The notes below the pieces were generated by a model. It did not search any database, was not told where the DNA came from, and saw only the letters and a program-made list of their open reading frames with translations. Below, in pieces: positions 1 to 7,139 of a stretch of 64,000 bases of DNA (the first letter of the stretch is position 1; each line of letters opens with the position of its first letter). Both the position numbers and the translations under genes were made by a program. Origin of the DNA: Lachnospiraceae bacterium (lineage in GTDB: Bacteria > Bacillota > Clostridia > Lachnospirales > Lachnospiraceae); the NCBI GenBank assembly GCA_902381685.1, contig LR698958.1, positions 62,001 through 126,000 of the forward strand, written 5' to 3'.

Positions 1-443
1 ATTGTACCGACAGCATAGATGTTCATGTAACTTACACCGTATTCAATCGTATTTTCACTTGCACCGAACGCCATTAGAAACTGCCTGTTAAATACTAAAA
101 GTATTGTCGTCAGTAAAATGGAAATAACAATCTGTAAAGAAAAACAGTTACCCAATGTTTTCTCCGCAGATTCCTTATCTCCTTTTCCCATGAAAATAGT
201 TGCTCTCGGAGCGCCACCATTACTGATCAGTGCTGCACATGCCGCAACAATCATAATTAACGGCATACATACACCCACACCGGTCAAAGCCAATGCCCCT
301 ACATCTTTAATATGTCCGATATAAATTCTGTCTACAATATTATAAAGCATATTAATAATCTGTGCTGCCACTGTTGGAAGCGCTAATTTTAATAGTAACT
401 TTCCAACCGGCTCTGTTCCAAGAAAATCTTTATTCTGCTCCAT
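1..443 (-). CDS. MATE family multidrug efflux transporter, N-terminal part
   Basis: Reading the minus strand from the ATG at 443 gives an open frame of about 147 residues that runs off the window edge. It begins MEQNKDFLGTEPVGKLL and continues with ALPTVAAQIINMLYNIVDRI and a GNGGAPRA-like stretch, ISNGGAPRATIFMGKG, which is the usual start of MATE-family Na+/H+-drug antiporters of the inner membrane. Several hydrophobic helices are visible. The start overlaps the last 14 nt of the upstream MarR gene, so the pair is translationally coupled and the MarR protein most likely regulates this exporter. The C-terminal two thirds lie outside the window. The substrate cannot be told from sequence. Confidence 0.88.
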   Translation of the reverse strand, partial: MEQNKDFLGTEPVGKLLLKLALPTVAAQIINMLYNIVDRIYIGHIKDVGALALTGVGVCMPLIMIVAACAALISNGGAPRATIFMGKGDKESAEKTLGNCFSLQIVISILLTTILLVFNRQFLMAFGASENTIEYGVSYMNIYAVGT

Positions 444-888
444 TTTTCTCTTTCCTTTCCAATCCTTCAAAAACATTTTCCAGTATCTTTCCATTTAATT
501 GAAAATACAGTTTTTTCTCTTCTTCCGAAAATCCAAGAAAAATCTTCTCATCATATTTTTTCCGCGCTTTGTCGATTCCCCGAACAATGTCCTTCGCCTG
601 TTCCGTAATTTGAAGATGTATTTTTCTCCTGTCATCTTTGTCGCAGATACGCTGTAATAACCTTTTCTGAATAAGAGATTCTACCCCCTGTGACACATTT
701 CCTTTCGGAAGCATGCGCCAGTATGCAATCTCTCCCACCGTATCCTTTCCGGGATTGTTATGAAGAAATCCCATGATTGTCACTTCTATTTGAGAAAGTT
801 CATACTCTTTTCTCACAGTTTCCAAACATTTATCATTTAATTTGCCCAACCCGCGGATTAGCAAGAGTATGTCCGTCGCACGCTGCAT
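430..888 (-). CDS. MarR family transcriptional regulator
   Basis: This 152-residue protein has the size and layout of MarR winged-helix repressors. Helices at residues 5-30 form the dimerisation region. The winged helix spans about residues 32-98, with a recognition helix near PKGNVSQGVESLIQKRLL and the wing DKDDRRKIHLQIT, including the conserved D-x-R-R. A coiled C-terminal helix follows. It is the first gene of a two-gene unit with the MATE transporter, whose start lies inside its end. A direct and inverted GTTCT/AGAAC repeat lies 21 nt upstream, between the start codon and the -10 box, and is the likely autoregulatory operator. Such regulators usually sense phenolic or drug ligands, but the ligand here is unknown. 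Confidence 0.9.
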   Translation of the reverse strand: MQRATDILLLIRGLGKLNDKCLETVRKEYELSQIEVTIMGFLHNNPGKDTVGEIAYWRMLPKGNVSQGVESLIQKRLLQRICDKDDRRKIHLQITEQAKDIVRGIDKARKKYDEKIFLGFSEEEKKLYFQLNGKILENVFEGLERKEKNGAE

Positions 889-908
889 AACAGTCTCCTC
901 CCTTAATA

Positions 909-937
909 GTTCTTTTTAGAATTGTTCTTTTTAGAAC
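909..937. promoter_or_regulatory. Candidate MarR operator
   Basis: The 13-mer GTTCTTTTTAGAA occurs twice in tandem (909-921 and 924-936), and the second copy continues into a perfect palindrome GTTCT-TTTT-AGAAC (924-937). The site lies just downstream of the marR -10 box, where a bound repressor would block transcription. Assignment to MarR is inferred from position. Confidence 0.55.
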
Positions 938-951
938 TTTATTCATGTTTC

Positions 952-979
952 ATTATATACTTTCTTTCATTTTTGTCAA
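952..979 (-). promoter_or_regulatory. Promoter of the marR-MATE unit
   Basis: On the minus strand a TTGACA box (974-979) is followed after 16 nt by TATAAT (952-957). Both hexamers match the sigma-A consensus exactly. Confidence 0.75.
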
Positions 980-1010
980 CTTGGATTCTTTTATTTTTTT
1001 GAAATTAGTG

Positions 1011-1041
1011 TTGACATTATCATCGCCATGTGTTATATAAT
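1011..1041 (+). promoter_or_regulatory. Promoter of hsp20
   Basis: TTGACA at 1011-1016 is followed by the A/T-rich stretch TTATATAATATATAG. TATAAT at 1036-1041 gives a long 19-nt spacer, while TTATAT at 1033-1038 gives 16 nt, so the exact -10 is uncertain. No CIRCE inverted repeat is seen here. A strong AAGGAGGT ribosome-binding site sits at 1072-1079. Confidence 0.6.
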
Positions 1042-1086
1042 ATATAGAACAAATAAAACAATGTATTTTTCAAGGAGGTATGACCT

Positions 1087-1509
1087 ATGTTATTAGCAAA
1101 CAGAAATTATGATTTATTTGACGAAATGTTTAAAGACCCATTCTTTACTCGTCCTTTTGAGAATGCCTCTTCACAGATTATGAAGACCGATATTCATGAA
1201 CAAGATGGTAATTATTTAATAGAAATGGAACTTCCGGGATTTGCCAGAGAAGACATTAAGGCTGATTTGAAAAACGGTTATCTGACAATCACCGCTGAGA
1301 AAAACCAGACAAACGAAGAAAAAGACGCAAAGGGAAACTGTATCCGTAAAGAACGTTATACCGGAAGTTGCAACAGAAGTTTTTATGTGGGAGAACAGGT
1401 AGCGCAAGAAGATATTAAAGCCGCTTTTAAAGACGGTATTCTTCGTTTACAGGTGCCGAAAGATACACCGAAAGCAATTGAAGAACCACGACTGATTACA
1501 ATCGAATAA
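1087..1509 (+). CDS. Hsp20/alpha-crystallin family small heat-shock protein
   Basis: The 140-residue product is a small heat-shock chaperone that would hold unfolding cytosolic proteins in an ATP-independent way. A short N-terminal arm carries the R-x-x-D-x-F-D-E-M-F motif seen in bacterial Hsp20. The alpha-crystallin domain spans about residues 32-130, with MELPGF and a GILRLQVPK strand. The C-terminal tail ends in an I-x-I motif (ITI), the oligomerisation anchor. It is monocistronic, with its own promoter, a strong Shine-Dalgarno site and a terminator 11 nt after the stop. It is divergent from the marR unit. Confidence 0.93.
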   Translation: MLLANRNYDLFDEMFKDPFFTRPFENASSQIMKTDIHEQDGNYLIEMELPGFAREDIKADLKNGYLTITAEKNQTNEEKDAKGNCIRKERYTGSCNRSFYVGEQVAQEDIKAAFKDGILRLQVPKDTPKAIEEPRLITIE

Positions 1510-1520
1510 ATTTCTCTATC

Positions 1521-1547
1521 AAAAAAGGCGGATTCCCCGCCTTTTTT
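1521..1547. terminator. Bidirectional rho-independent terminator
   Basis: The arms AAAAAAGGCGG (1521-1531) and CCGCCTTTTTT (1537-1547) form a G/C stem with A and T runs on the two sides. It can end transcription of hsp20 on the plus strand and of niaR on the minus strand. Confidence 0.88.
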
Positions 1548-1604
1548 GATTACTGCGATTTTATTTTAGTTTTAAATCTGATTGTAATGCAAAACAATTT
1601 CTCC

Positions 1605-2156
1605 CTACAGCCGGGAAACATTAATTCCATCTTCTTTTTCCCCATACTCCGTTTGAATTAGAAATCCTTTTCGCTTCAACTCTTTTTCCACCATCTCCAA
1701 AGTTTCCCTGCTGTCCGCACTAACTTTATGATAGTGATAACCGGAAGTAATATTTTTCAGCGGACTTGACTTTCCGCTGCGTATTTCTTCCATAAATTCC
1801 TTTATCTTTCTTCTCGAATTAATCTGAAGATTCGCTTCCATATGCCCATATACTTTATGATTTATCATTACATTTTCAATGCAGCCGCCATTATCAACAA
1901 CTGCACACAGTTCTTCCTCCAACTGTTCATCTGTATGACGCACTTTAAATATTTTACTTATCGACTTTGGAGCGTTCAAAATATATCCTTTGTTTGTGGA
2001 AATAATATCATATCCCATCGCACGAATCAACGCTATATCCTGTACAATTACCTGCCTGCTCACGTCATATGCCGCTGCAAGTTTTTTCCCCGACACTGCC
2101 GTTGTACTGTTTTGTATCTGACTGATAATTTCTTCTCTTCTCTCTGAACCTGTCAT
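1605..2156 (-). CDS. niaR: NiaR-type transcriptional repressor of NAD synthesis
   Basis: The 183-residue protein has an HTH_11 domain at its N-terminus (GSERREEIISQIQ followed by GKKLAAAYDVSRQVIVQDI) and a C-terminal 3H domain rich in histidines (NHKVYGHMEA and GYHYHKV). This pairing defines the NiaR/YrxA family, which represses NAD biosynthesis genes when niacin is present. The start is set at the ATG of MTGSERR because GAGGAG lies 6 nt upstream of it. A longer frame beginning MQFLSEEKT would overlap the end of nadC and lacks such a site. It is the last gene of nadABC-niaR and so would regulate its own operon through the operator at 5168-5187. Confidence 0.9.
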   Translation of the reverse strand: MTGSERREEIISQIQNSTTAVSGKKLAAAYDVSRQVIVQDIALIRAMGYDIISTNKGYILNAPKSISKIFKVRHTDEQLEEELCAVVDNGGCIENVMINHKVYGHMEANLQINSRRKIKEFMEEIRSGKSSPLKNITSGYHYHKVSADSRETLEMVEKELKRKGFLIQTEYGEKEDGINVSRL

Positions 2157-2169
2157 TGTTTTCTCCTCA

Positions 2170-3024
2170 CTAAGAAACTGCATGAAGATTTTTTAAGGAA
2201 ATGTCTAAAATTGGTGCTGAATGTGTCAACGCCCCACTGGAGATATAGTCAACCCCTATAGAAGTCAGACGCCCGATATTCTCCTTTGTCACATTTCCCG
2301 AACACTCTGTCTCCGCTCTTCCGTCTATGATACGCACTGCCTCCTCCATTTCTTCCGGAGACATATTATCCAACATGATAATGTCTGCTCCCGCTTTCAC
2401 CGCTTCTTTTACCATCTCAATACTTTCTACTTCCACCTCGATTTTTCTTACGAACGGAGCATACTCTTTCGCCATTTCAATCGCTTTTGTCACACTTCCC
2501 GCTGCCCCGATATGATTATCTTTTAAAAGCACTCCGTCAGACAGGTTGTAGCGGTGATTGTATCCCCCGCCTACGCGCACGGCATATTTTTCAAAAATTC
2601 TCATATTTGGTGTTGTTTTTCTTGTATCCAATAGTTTTGTCTTCGTTCCCTCCAAAAGAGCCGATACGGAATTCGTATAAGTTGCAATACCGCTCATTCT
2701 CTGCAAATAGTTTAATGCAACCCTCTCTCCCGAAAGAAGTACGCGAATGTCCCCTGTCACTTTTCCCATCAACTGTCCGTTTTTCACCTTATCACCGTCT
2801 TTACAGTACAATTCTACCTTTACATTTTCGTCTAACAGATGAAAAACCCTTTCAAATACTTCCAGCCCGGCAATCACACCGTCCTCTTTGCATAACAAAT
2901 CAACTTCACCCATAACCGCTTCTTTCATCACGGAATTTGTCGTCACGTCCTCACTTGAAATATCCTCGCAAAGCGCCTCCCGAATCAATTTATCTGCCTG
3001 TAAATTCATTGTAATTGTATTCAT
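2170..3024 (-). CDS. nadC: Nicotinate-nucleotide pyrophosphorylase (carboxylating)
   Basis: The 284-residue enzyme converts quinolinate and PRPP to nicotinate mononucleotide, CO2 and pyrophosphate, the third step of de novo NAD synthesis in the cytosol. Family motifs are present in order: ALNYLQRMSGIAT, LDTRKTTPNMR, GGGYNHRYNLSDGVLLKDNH, EVEVES, DIIMLDNM and ISSGALTHS, which cover the PRPP and quinolinate pocket of the alpha/beta barrel. Length is normal for the family. It starts 11 nt after the nadB stop and is followed 13 nt later by niaR, so the four genes form one transcription unit. Confidence 0.97.
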   Translation of the reverse strand: MNTITMNLQADKLIREALCEDISSEDVTTNSVMKEAVMGEVDLLCKEDGVIAGLEVFERVFHLLDENVKVELYCKDGDKVKNGQLMGKVTGDIRVLLSGERVALNYLQRMSGIATYTNSVSALLEGTKTKLLDTRKTTPNMRIFEKYAVRVGGGYNHRYNLSDGVLLKDNHIGAAGSVTKAIEMAKEYAPFVRKIEVEVESIEMVKEAVKAGADIIMLDNMSPEEMEEAVRIIDGRAETECSGNVTKENIGRLTSIGVDYISSGALTHSAPILDISLKNLHAVS

Positions 3025-3035
3025 TTTCTTTTCTC

Positions 3036-4199
3036 CTATACTGCTTCTCTCTCTATTTTCTTTGCCGCTCTCTTGGCAAACACAACACTTTCCAACAGGG
3101 AATTGCTTGCCAGGCGGTTCTTTCCATGTACACCGTTACAACTTGTCTCTCCCACCGCATATAAATTCGGCATAGATGTGCGGCTGTCGCCGTCCACCCA
3201 GATACCTCCCATAAAATAATGCTGTGCCGGAACTACCGGAATACACTCTTTCGTCACATCGTATCCCTCGTCGAGACATTTCTGATAAATGTTTGGAAAA
3301 TGGTTTAAAATCGTTTCTTTCGGAATATGCTCCATAGAAAGCCACACATACTCTGTGCCGTCCTTCTCCATCTGATTTTGAATTGCCTTTGCCACCACGT
3401 CTCTTGGAAGTAATTCATCGACAAATCTTTCCTTGCTTTTATTATATAACACTGCACCTTCCCCGCGCACGGATTCCGAAATCAAAAATCTTCTTCCCTC
3501 TTTTTTAGAATACAGTGTTGTCGGGTGTATCTGCACATAGTCTAAATGTTCCAGCCGTATACCGTGTTTTTTTGAAATATCAATGGCGTCCCCTGTTAAA
3601 TGAGGGAAATTTGTGGAATGTTTATAGTTTCCTCCAATCCCTCCCGTTGCCAAAATCGTATTTTTCGCATAGATCCGCAACTCTTCTTCTTCTCTTTTCG
3701 CCTCTATTCCAATACATTTTCCATTTTCTTCTATGATGTCCGTCATTGTTGTATATTCATATATTGTTACATTTTCAAGTTGCTTTACCTGCGCAAGCAG
3801 TTTACTTGTAATTTCTTTTCCCGTAACATCTTCATGATATAAAATGCGTGGTTTTGAGTGGGCTCCCTCTCTCGTGTAAGCAAAGTCCCCGTCTCTCTTT
3901 TCAAATTCTACACCATAACCCACCAAATCTTCAATAACTTCCCGTGAATTACGAATCATAATGTCTACAGACTCTTTTCTGTTTTCATAATGGCCCGCTC
4001 TCATTGTATCTTCAAAAAAACTATCATAATCTTTTTCATTTCTAAGAACGCATATGCCGCCCTGTGCTAAAAATGAATCATTGCTCTCCATATCCGCTTT
4101 TGTAATCATAATAATTTTTTTCTTTTTTGATAAATTCAAAGCGGAAAATAATCCCGCAACGCCTGTACCGACGATGACCGTATCCGCATTTAATTCCAT
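3036..4199 (-). CDS. nadB: L-aspartate oxidase, short form
   Basis: The product oxidises L-aspartate to iminoaspartate with FAD, the first step of de novo NAD synthesis. The FAD-binding start VIVGTGVAGLFSALNL is at residues 9-24. SFLAQGGI, the arginine-containing REGAHSKPRI, HPTTLY, ISESVRGEGA, VVPAQHYFMGGI and the C-terminal FAD contact NRLASNSLLESVVFAKRAA follow. At 387 residues it stops right after the flavin domain and lacks the C-terminal helical domain of the roughly 530-residue E. coli enzyme. Short forms like this are common in clostridia, so it is not read as truncated. The electron acceptor in an anaerobe is probably fumarate (known for the family, not shown here). Confidence 0.95.
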   Translation of the reverse strand: MELNADTVIVGTGVAGLFSALNLSKKKKIIMITKADMESNDSFLAQGGICVLRNEKDYDSFFEDTMRAGHYENRKESVDIMIRNSREVIEDLVGYGVEFEKRDGDFAYTREGAHSKPRILYHEDVTGKEITSKLLAQVKQLENVTIYEYTTMTDIIEENGKCIGIEAKREEEELRIYAKNTILATGGIGGNYKHSTNFPHLTGDAIDISKKHGIRLEHLDYVQIHPTTLYSKKEGRRFLISESVRGEGAVLYNKSKERFVDELLPRDVVAKAIQNQMEKDGTEYVWLSMEHIPKETILNHFPNIYQKCLDEGYDVTKECIPVVPAQHYFMGGIWVDGDSRTSMPNLYAVGETSCNGVHGKNRLASNSLLESVVFAKRAAKKIEREAV

Positions 4200-4214
4200 T
4201 TCTCTTTCCTCCCA

Positions 4215-5120
4215 CTATTTCGCAAGTTCTAACATACGTTCCAACGCTTTTTGAGATTCCTCCCTAAGCGTTTCCTCTACCTGTACTTCATTTTCCCCTG
4301 TTTCAAGAACATGCGCAATTTTTTCCAACGTAATCTGTTTCATATCACGACAAACAGGCTCCGTCTTTGTAAAATAAAATTTTTTATCCGGATTCTGCTT
4401 TTCCAACTCGTACCGAACACCGTTTTCCGTACAGATAATAAATTCTTTACAATCACTTTTTCCGACATATGAAATAATTCCCGATGTACTTCCGATATAG
4501 TCCGATAAATCACAGATAGCTTTCGGGCATTCCGGGTGTGTTAATATCTGTGCATTCGGGTGCAGTTCTTTTTCTTCCCTCACTTCCTCCAGACGAATCT
4601 GTTCATGAATCGGGCAGTATCCCTCATTGAAAACAAACTGTTTTTCGGGTACCTGCTCTGCCACATAGCGTGCAAGATTTCTGTCCGGAATAAAGAAAAT
4701 ATATTTATTCGGCAGCGCTTTTACAATTTTTACCGCATTTGCAGACGTTACGCACACATCGGAATGTTGTTTTAATTCTCCCGTAGAGTTAATGTAGCAT
4801 ACCACTGCCAAATCATCGTATGTATCACGCATTCTTTGAATGGTTTCCACATCAGCCATATGTGCCATAGCGCAATCTGCAGACATATCCGGCATCAAAA
4901 CCGTCTTTTTCGGATTTAAAATTTTTGCACTCTCCCCCATAAAGGATACACCGCAAAATACAATTGTCTGCTCTTTCAGTCCGACGGCAACTTTGCTCAG
5001 ATAAAAAGAATCCCCTATGTAATCCGCTATTTCCTGTACCTCATCTGACACATAATAATGTGCCAAAATAACTGCATCTTTTTCCTCTTTTAACTTTTTG
5101 ATCTTTTCAATAATATCCAT
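4215..5120 (-). CDS. nadA: Quinolinate synthase A
   Basis: This enzyme condenses iminoaspartate with dihydroxyacetone phosphate to quinolinate, using a [4Fe-4S] cluster. The three expected cluster cysteines are at about residues 83 (MSADCAMAHM), 169 (NEGYCPIH) and 257 (TEPVCRDM), matching the spacing of the compact 300-residue class. AHYYVSDEVQ near the N-terminus and FCGVSFMGESAKIL are also typical. It is the first gene of nadABC-niaR, 14 nt ahead of nadB, and lies directly behind the operator-bearing promoter at 5150-5187. Confidence 0.97.
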   Translation of the reverse strand: MDIIEKIKKLKEEKDAVILAHYYVSDEVQEIADYIGDSFYLSKVAVGLKEQTIVFCGVSFMGESAKILNPKKTVLMPDMSADCAMAHMADVETIQRMRDTYDDLAVVCYINSTGELKQHSDVCVTSANAVKIVKALPNKYIFFIPDRNLARYVAEQVPEKQFVFNEGYCPIHEQIRLEEVREEKELHPNAQILTHPECPKAICDLSDYIGSTSGIISYVGKSDCKEFIICTENGVRYELEKQNPDKKFYFTKTEPVCRDMKQITLEKIAHVLETGENEVQVEETLREESQKALERMLELAK

Positions 5121-5149
5121 TTTTTCCTCTCCCTTGTTAAACTTCTCCC

Positions 5150-5187
5150 ATTATAGCACTGTACTTTACAAGTGACAAGACACCTGT
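5150..5187 (-). promoter_or_regulatory. nadABC-niaR promoter with overlapping NiaR-type operator
   Basis: On the minus strand TTGTCA (5173-5178) and TATAAT (5150-5155) are separated by 17 nt. A 20-bp imperfect palindrome, ACAAGTGACAAGACACCTGT (5168-5187), covers the -35 box; 16 of its 20 positions are symmetric. With niaR as the last gene of the operon, this is the obvious repressor site. The match to known NiaR boxes is from memory and not computed. Confidence 0.72.
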
Positions 5188-5238
5188 TATACAAAAAACC
5201 TTTTTATATCCCATGTTTTTTAATCATATTGCGCAATA

Positions 5239-5267
5239 TTGACACAATTCCATTTGCGTGATATATT
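5239..5267 (+). promoter_or_regulatory. Promoter of the thiT leader
   Basis: TTGACA (5239-5244), a 17-nt spacer and TATATT (5262-5267) lie about 20 nt ahead of the TPP riboswitch. Confidence 0.7.
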
Positions 5268-5288
5268 TGAACAGAAAAATATTTAAGA

Positions 5289-5403
5289 AGAACAAGAAGG
5301 GGAGCCGCAAGGCTGAGAGGAAGATTATGCTTCGACCCTTATACCTGATTTGGATAATGCCAACGTAGGAATCTTTTGGGACTTCTTTACCTATTCTTGT
5401 TCT
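5289..5403 (+). promoter_or_regulatory. TPP riboswitch (THI element)
   Basis: The conserved aptamer blocks occur in order: GGGGAGCC, GGCTGAGAGG, a variable loop, GACCCTTATACCTGATTTGGATAAT in pieces, and GCCAACGTAGGA. These are the pyrimidine- and pyrophosphate-binding halves of the thiamine pyrophosphate sensor. The 5' flank AGAACAAGAA (5289-5298) is exactly complementary to TTCTTGTTCT (5394-5403), which ends 9 nt before the AGGAGG ribosome-binding site. No U-tract follows, so control of translation initiation is more likely than termination (inference). Confidence 0.95.
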
Positions 5404-5425
5404 CCGTCAAAAAGGAGGAATTTTT

Positions 5426-6091
5426 ATGTTTCAGTTACTCGTTAATCAGGACGGCGGTTTAACAACCACAGGCTATGCCGTCACTATCATCGTCGCTATC
5501 CTTGTTCTGGTAGCAGCATTCATTTTTGCCGGAAAGGCTTCAGACAGAAAGAAAATCAGCACAAAGCAATTAGTTTACTGTGCGATGGCTCTTGCGCTTG
5601 GATTTGTTACGTCTTATATCAAAATATTTGAACTGCCTTTCGGTGGAGCCGTAACTGCCTGCAGTATGTTGTTTATTGTATTAATCGGTTATTGGTACGG
5701 AGCAAAGACAGGCATTCTTATCGGATTTGTTTACGGTATTATGCAGTTTTTACAAGGACCTTATGTCCTTTCATTTTTCCAGGTATGCTGCGATTATCTG
5801 CTTGCTTTTGCCGCACTTGGTCTTGCCGGATTTTTTGTTCACAAAAAGAACGGTTTAGTTAAAGGATATATCGTTGCCATTCTCGGACGTGGCGCTTTCC
5901 ATGTTCTCGGCGGATATTTATATTGGATGGACTATATGCCTAAAAACTTCCCGAAAAGTTTAGCGGCTCTCTATCCGTTCATTTATAATTATGGGTTCAT
6001 TTTGGCAGAAGGATTAATCACAATCCTCATTCTTTCCATTCCTGCTGTTAAGAAAGCATTGGAACAGGTGAAGAGAAACGCTTTATCATAA
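5426..6091 (+). CDS. thiT: Thiamine ECF transporter substrate-binding component
   Basis: The 221-residue membrane protein is the S component that binds thiamine and docks on a shared ECF module (EcfA/A'/T, not in this window). About six membrane segments are visible. Residues typical of ThiT include the amphipathic start of the core at STKQLVYCAMALALG, GYWYGAKTGILIGFVYGIMQ, the Trp/Tyr-rich loop GGYLYWMDYMP and YPFIYNYGFI near the thiamine site. A 30-residue extra N-terminal hydrophobic stretch precedes the usual start. The TPP riboswitch directly upstream independently supports thiamine as substrate. It is monocistronic, with AGGAGG 7 nt before the ATG and a terminator after it. Confidence 0.94.
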   Translation: MFQLLVNQDGGLTTTGYAVTIIVAILVLVAAFIFAGKASDRKKISTKQLVYCAMALALGFVTSYIKIFELPFGGAVTACSMLFIVLIGYWYGAKTGILIGFVYGIMQFLQGPYVLSFFQVCCDYLLAFAALGLAGFFVHKKNGLVKGYIVAILGRGAFHVLGGYLYWMDYMPKNFPKSLAALYPFIYNYGFILAEGLITILILSIPAVKKALEQVKRNALS

Positions 6092-6101
6092 ATATGGACA
6101 T

Positions 6102-6140
6102 AAAAAATACAAGTTCTGCAAGTGAGAACTTGTATTTTTT
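6102..6140. terminator. Bidirectional rho-independent terminator
   Basis: A perfect 16-bp stem, AAAAAATACAAGTTCT (6102-6117) against 6125-6140, encloses a 7-nt loop and ends in T6. It serves thiT on the plus strand and the DUF3841 gene on the minus strand. Confidence 0.9.
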
Positions 6141-6198
6141 ATACATTATATTTCCAATATGCTCTTCTTTTTAAAGTTATTTTTTAGTAACCCAAAAG

Positions 6199-6732
6199 TT
6201 ATCGAGATATAAAATATTCTACTTTTATTATCCATTCACTTTTGATTTCCCAGAACGTTGCTTGCGTTGAAAGAGTATGATGTACCTCTCCGTCAAAAGA
6301 ACAATTAACATCAAATATGTTTTCCCAACTTTTTCGTTTCTCATTCTCAGAGTAAACATTTGTTTCATTATAGGGAAATATAATGTCCGTGTCATTCAAA
6401 ACACAATGCCAATAATCGAAATCTGAAAGCAATACACAATCATCTGGCACATTTACTGTTAACAGGACAATCGAACTTCCCTTTTCTCCCCACCTGCAGC
6501 CATGTTTTCTCATATCAGGTCTTTTTCTTTTTCCCTCCCACTGATACCATGCCCATACCGGAAAAACAACGCCCTCCGGAGCATTTCCTATGCGTTTTTT
6601 CATTTGTTCCGCCATCCATAAATACGACTTTTTCAAATAATTATCCCAAATATATAATTCATCCGCTCGTAACACACCTGTCTTTTTCATATTTTCATAT
6701 GAAAGCCTATGTTGAATCGTCCATAAAATCAT
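6199..6732 (-). CDS. DUF3841 family protein
   Basis: This 177-residue soluble protein is recognised as DUF3841 from its start ILWTIQHRLSYE, the central WMAEQMKKRIG and VFPVWAWYQWEGKRKRPDMR, and the Trp-rich tail. Members are of unknown function. The conserved WTIQ...VWAWYQW pattern resembles a small-molecule or nucleotide-binding fold, but no catalytic residues can be assigned. It is the last gene of the dgkA-phasin-kinase run, 32 nt after an unrecognised small gene, and is closed by the terminator at 6102-6140. DUF3841 and the gene before it may form an independent accessory pair that reads from the upstream promoter. Confidence 0.8.
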   Translation of the reverse strand: MILWTIQHRLSYENMKKTGVLRADELYIWDNYLKKSYLWMAEQMKKRIGNAPEGVVFPVWAWYQWEGKRKRPDMRKHGCRWGEKGSSIVLLTVNVPDDCVLLSDFDYWHCVLNDTDIIFPYNETNVYSENEKRKSWENIFDVNCSFDGEVHHTLSTQATFWEIKSEWIIKVEYFISR

Positions 6733-6764
6733 AACTTCCTCAAAATTCTAAAATACTTTTTTCA

Positions 6765-7124
6765 CTAATTCCACAAAATTTCTAAAACTTCATTTCTGAT
6801 ATCCCGTTCAGATAAATCATATGGAAAAGCCCCTGCATCTTCCATTGTATTACTCATTAATTCTTCATAAGAGCCGAATTCTATTACAATAAATGGCTTG
6901 TTTCGAAAACATATTTCATCTACCCTAAAGTATTCTTTATTCAACTCATATATCGGTCGCAATGAAGTATGTTCAACTATAAAATTACCGGAATATGATG
7001 TACTTTTTTGTTCATAGGGTAACTGAATATCTACCACTCTACCACCAAACTCTCTTATAAATTGTTCAACTTTATCCTTAGTTTTTTCAAACTCTTCCCT
7101 TGTAAGTTCCTTATATGTCCACAT
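6765..7124 (-). CDS. Hypothetical protein, 119 residues
   Basis: I do not recognise this protein. It is acidic and soluble, without a signal peptide or membrane segment. A charged N-terminal helix (ELTREEFEKTKDKVEQFIREFGG) is followed by alternating strands such as RVVDIQLPYE, GNFIVEHTS, EYFRVDEICF and KPFIVIEFG. Small immunity-type proteins often look like this, but that is only a resemblance. A weak AAGGA site precedes the ATG and the start lies 15 nt after the stop of the ABC1 kinase gene, so it is probably expressed with it. The DUF3841 gene follows after 32 nt. Confidence 0.7.
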   Translation of the reverse strand: MWTYKELTREEFEKTKDKVEQFIREFGGRVVDIQLPYEQKSTSYSGNFIVEHTSLRPIYELNKEYFRVDEICFRNKPFIVIEFGSYEELMSNTMEDAGAFPYDLSERDIRNEVLEILWN

Positions 7125-7139
7125 TATCTTTTTCCTTAT

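Noticed and set aside
2157..2183. Longer NiaR start MQFLSEEKT
   Set aside because: It overlaps the nadC stop and lacks a ribosome-binding site, whereas GAGGAG sits properly before the next ATG.
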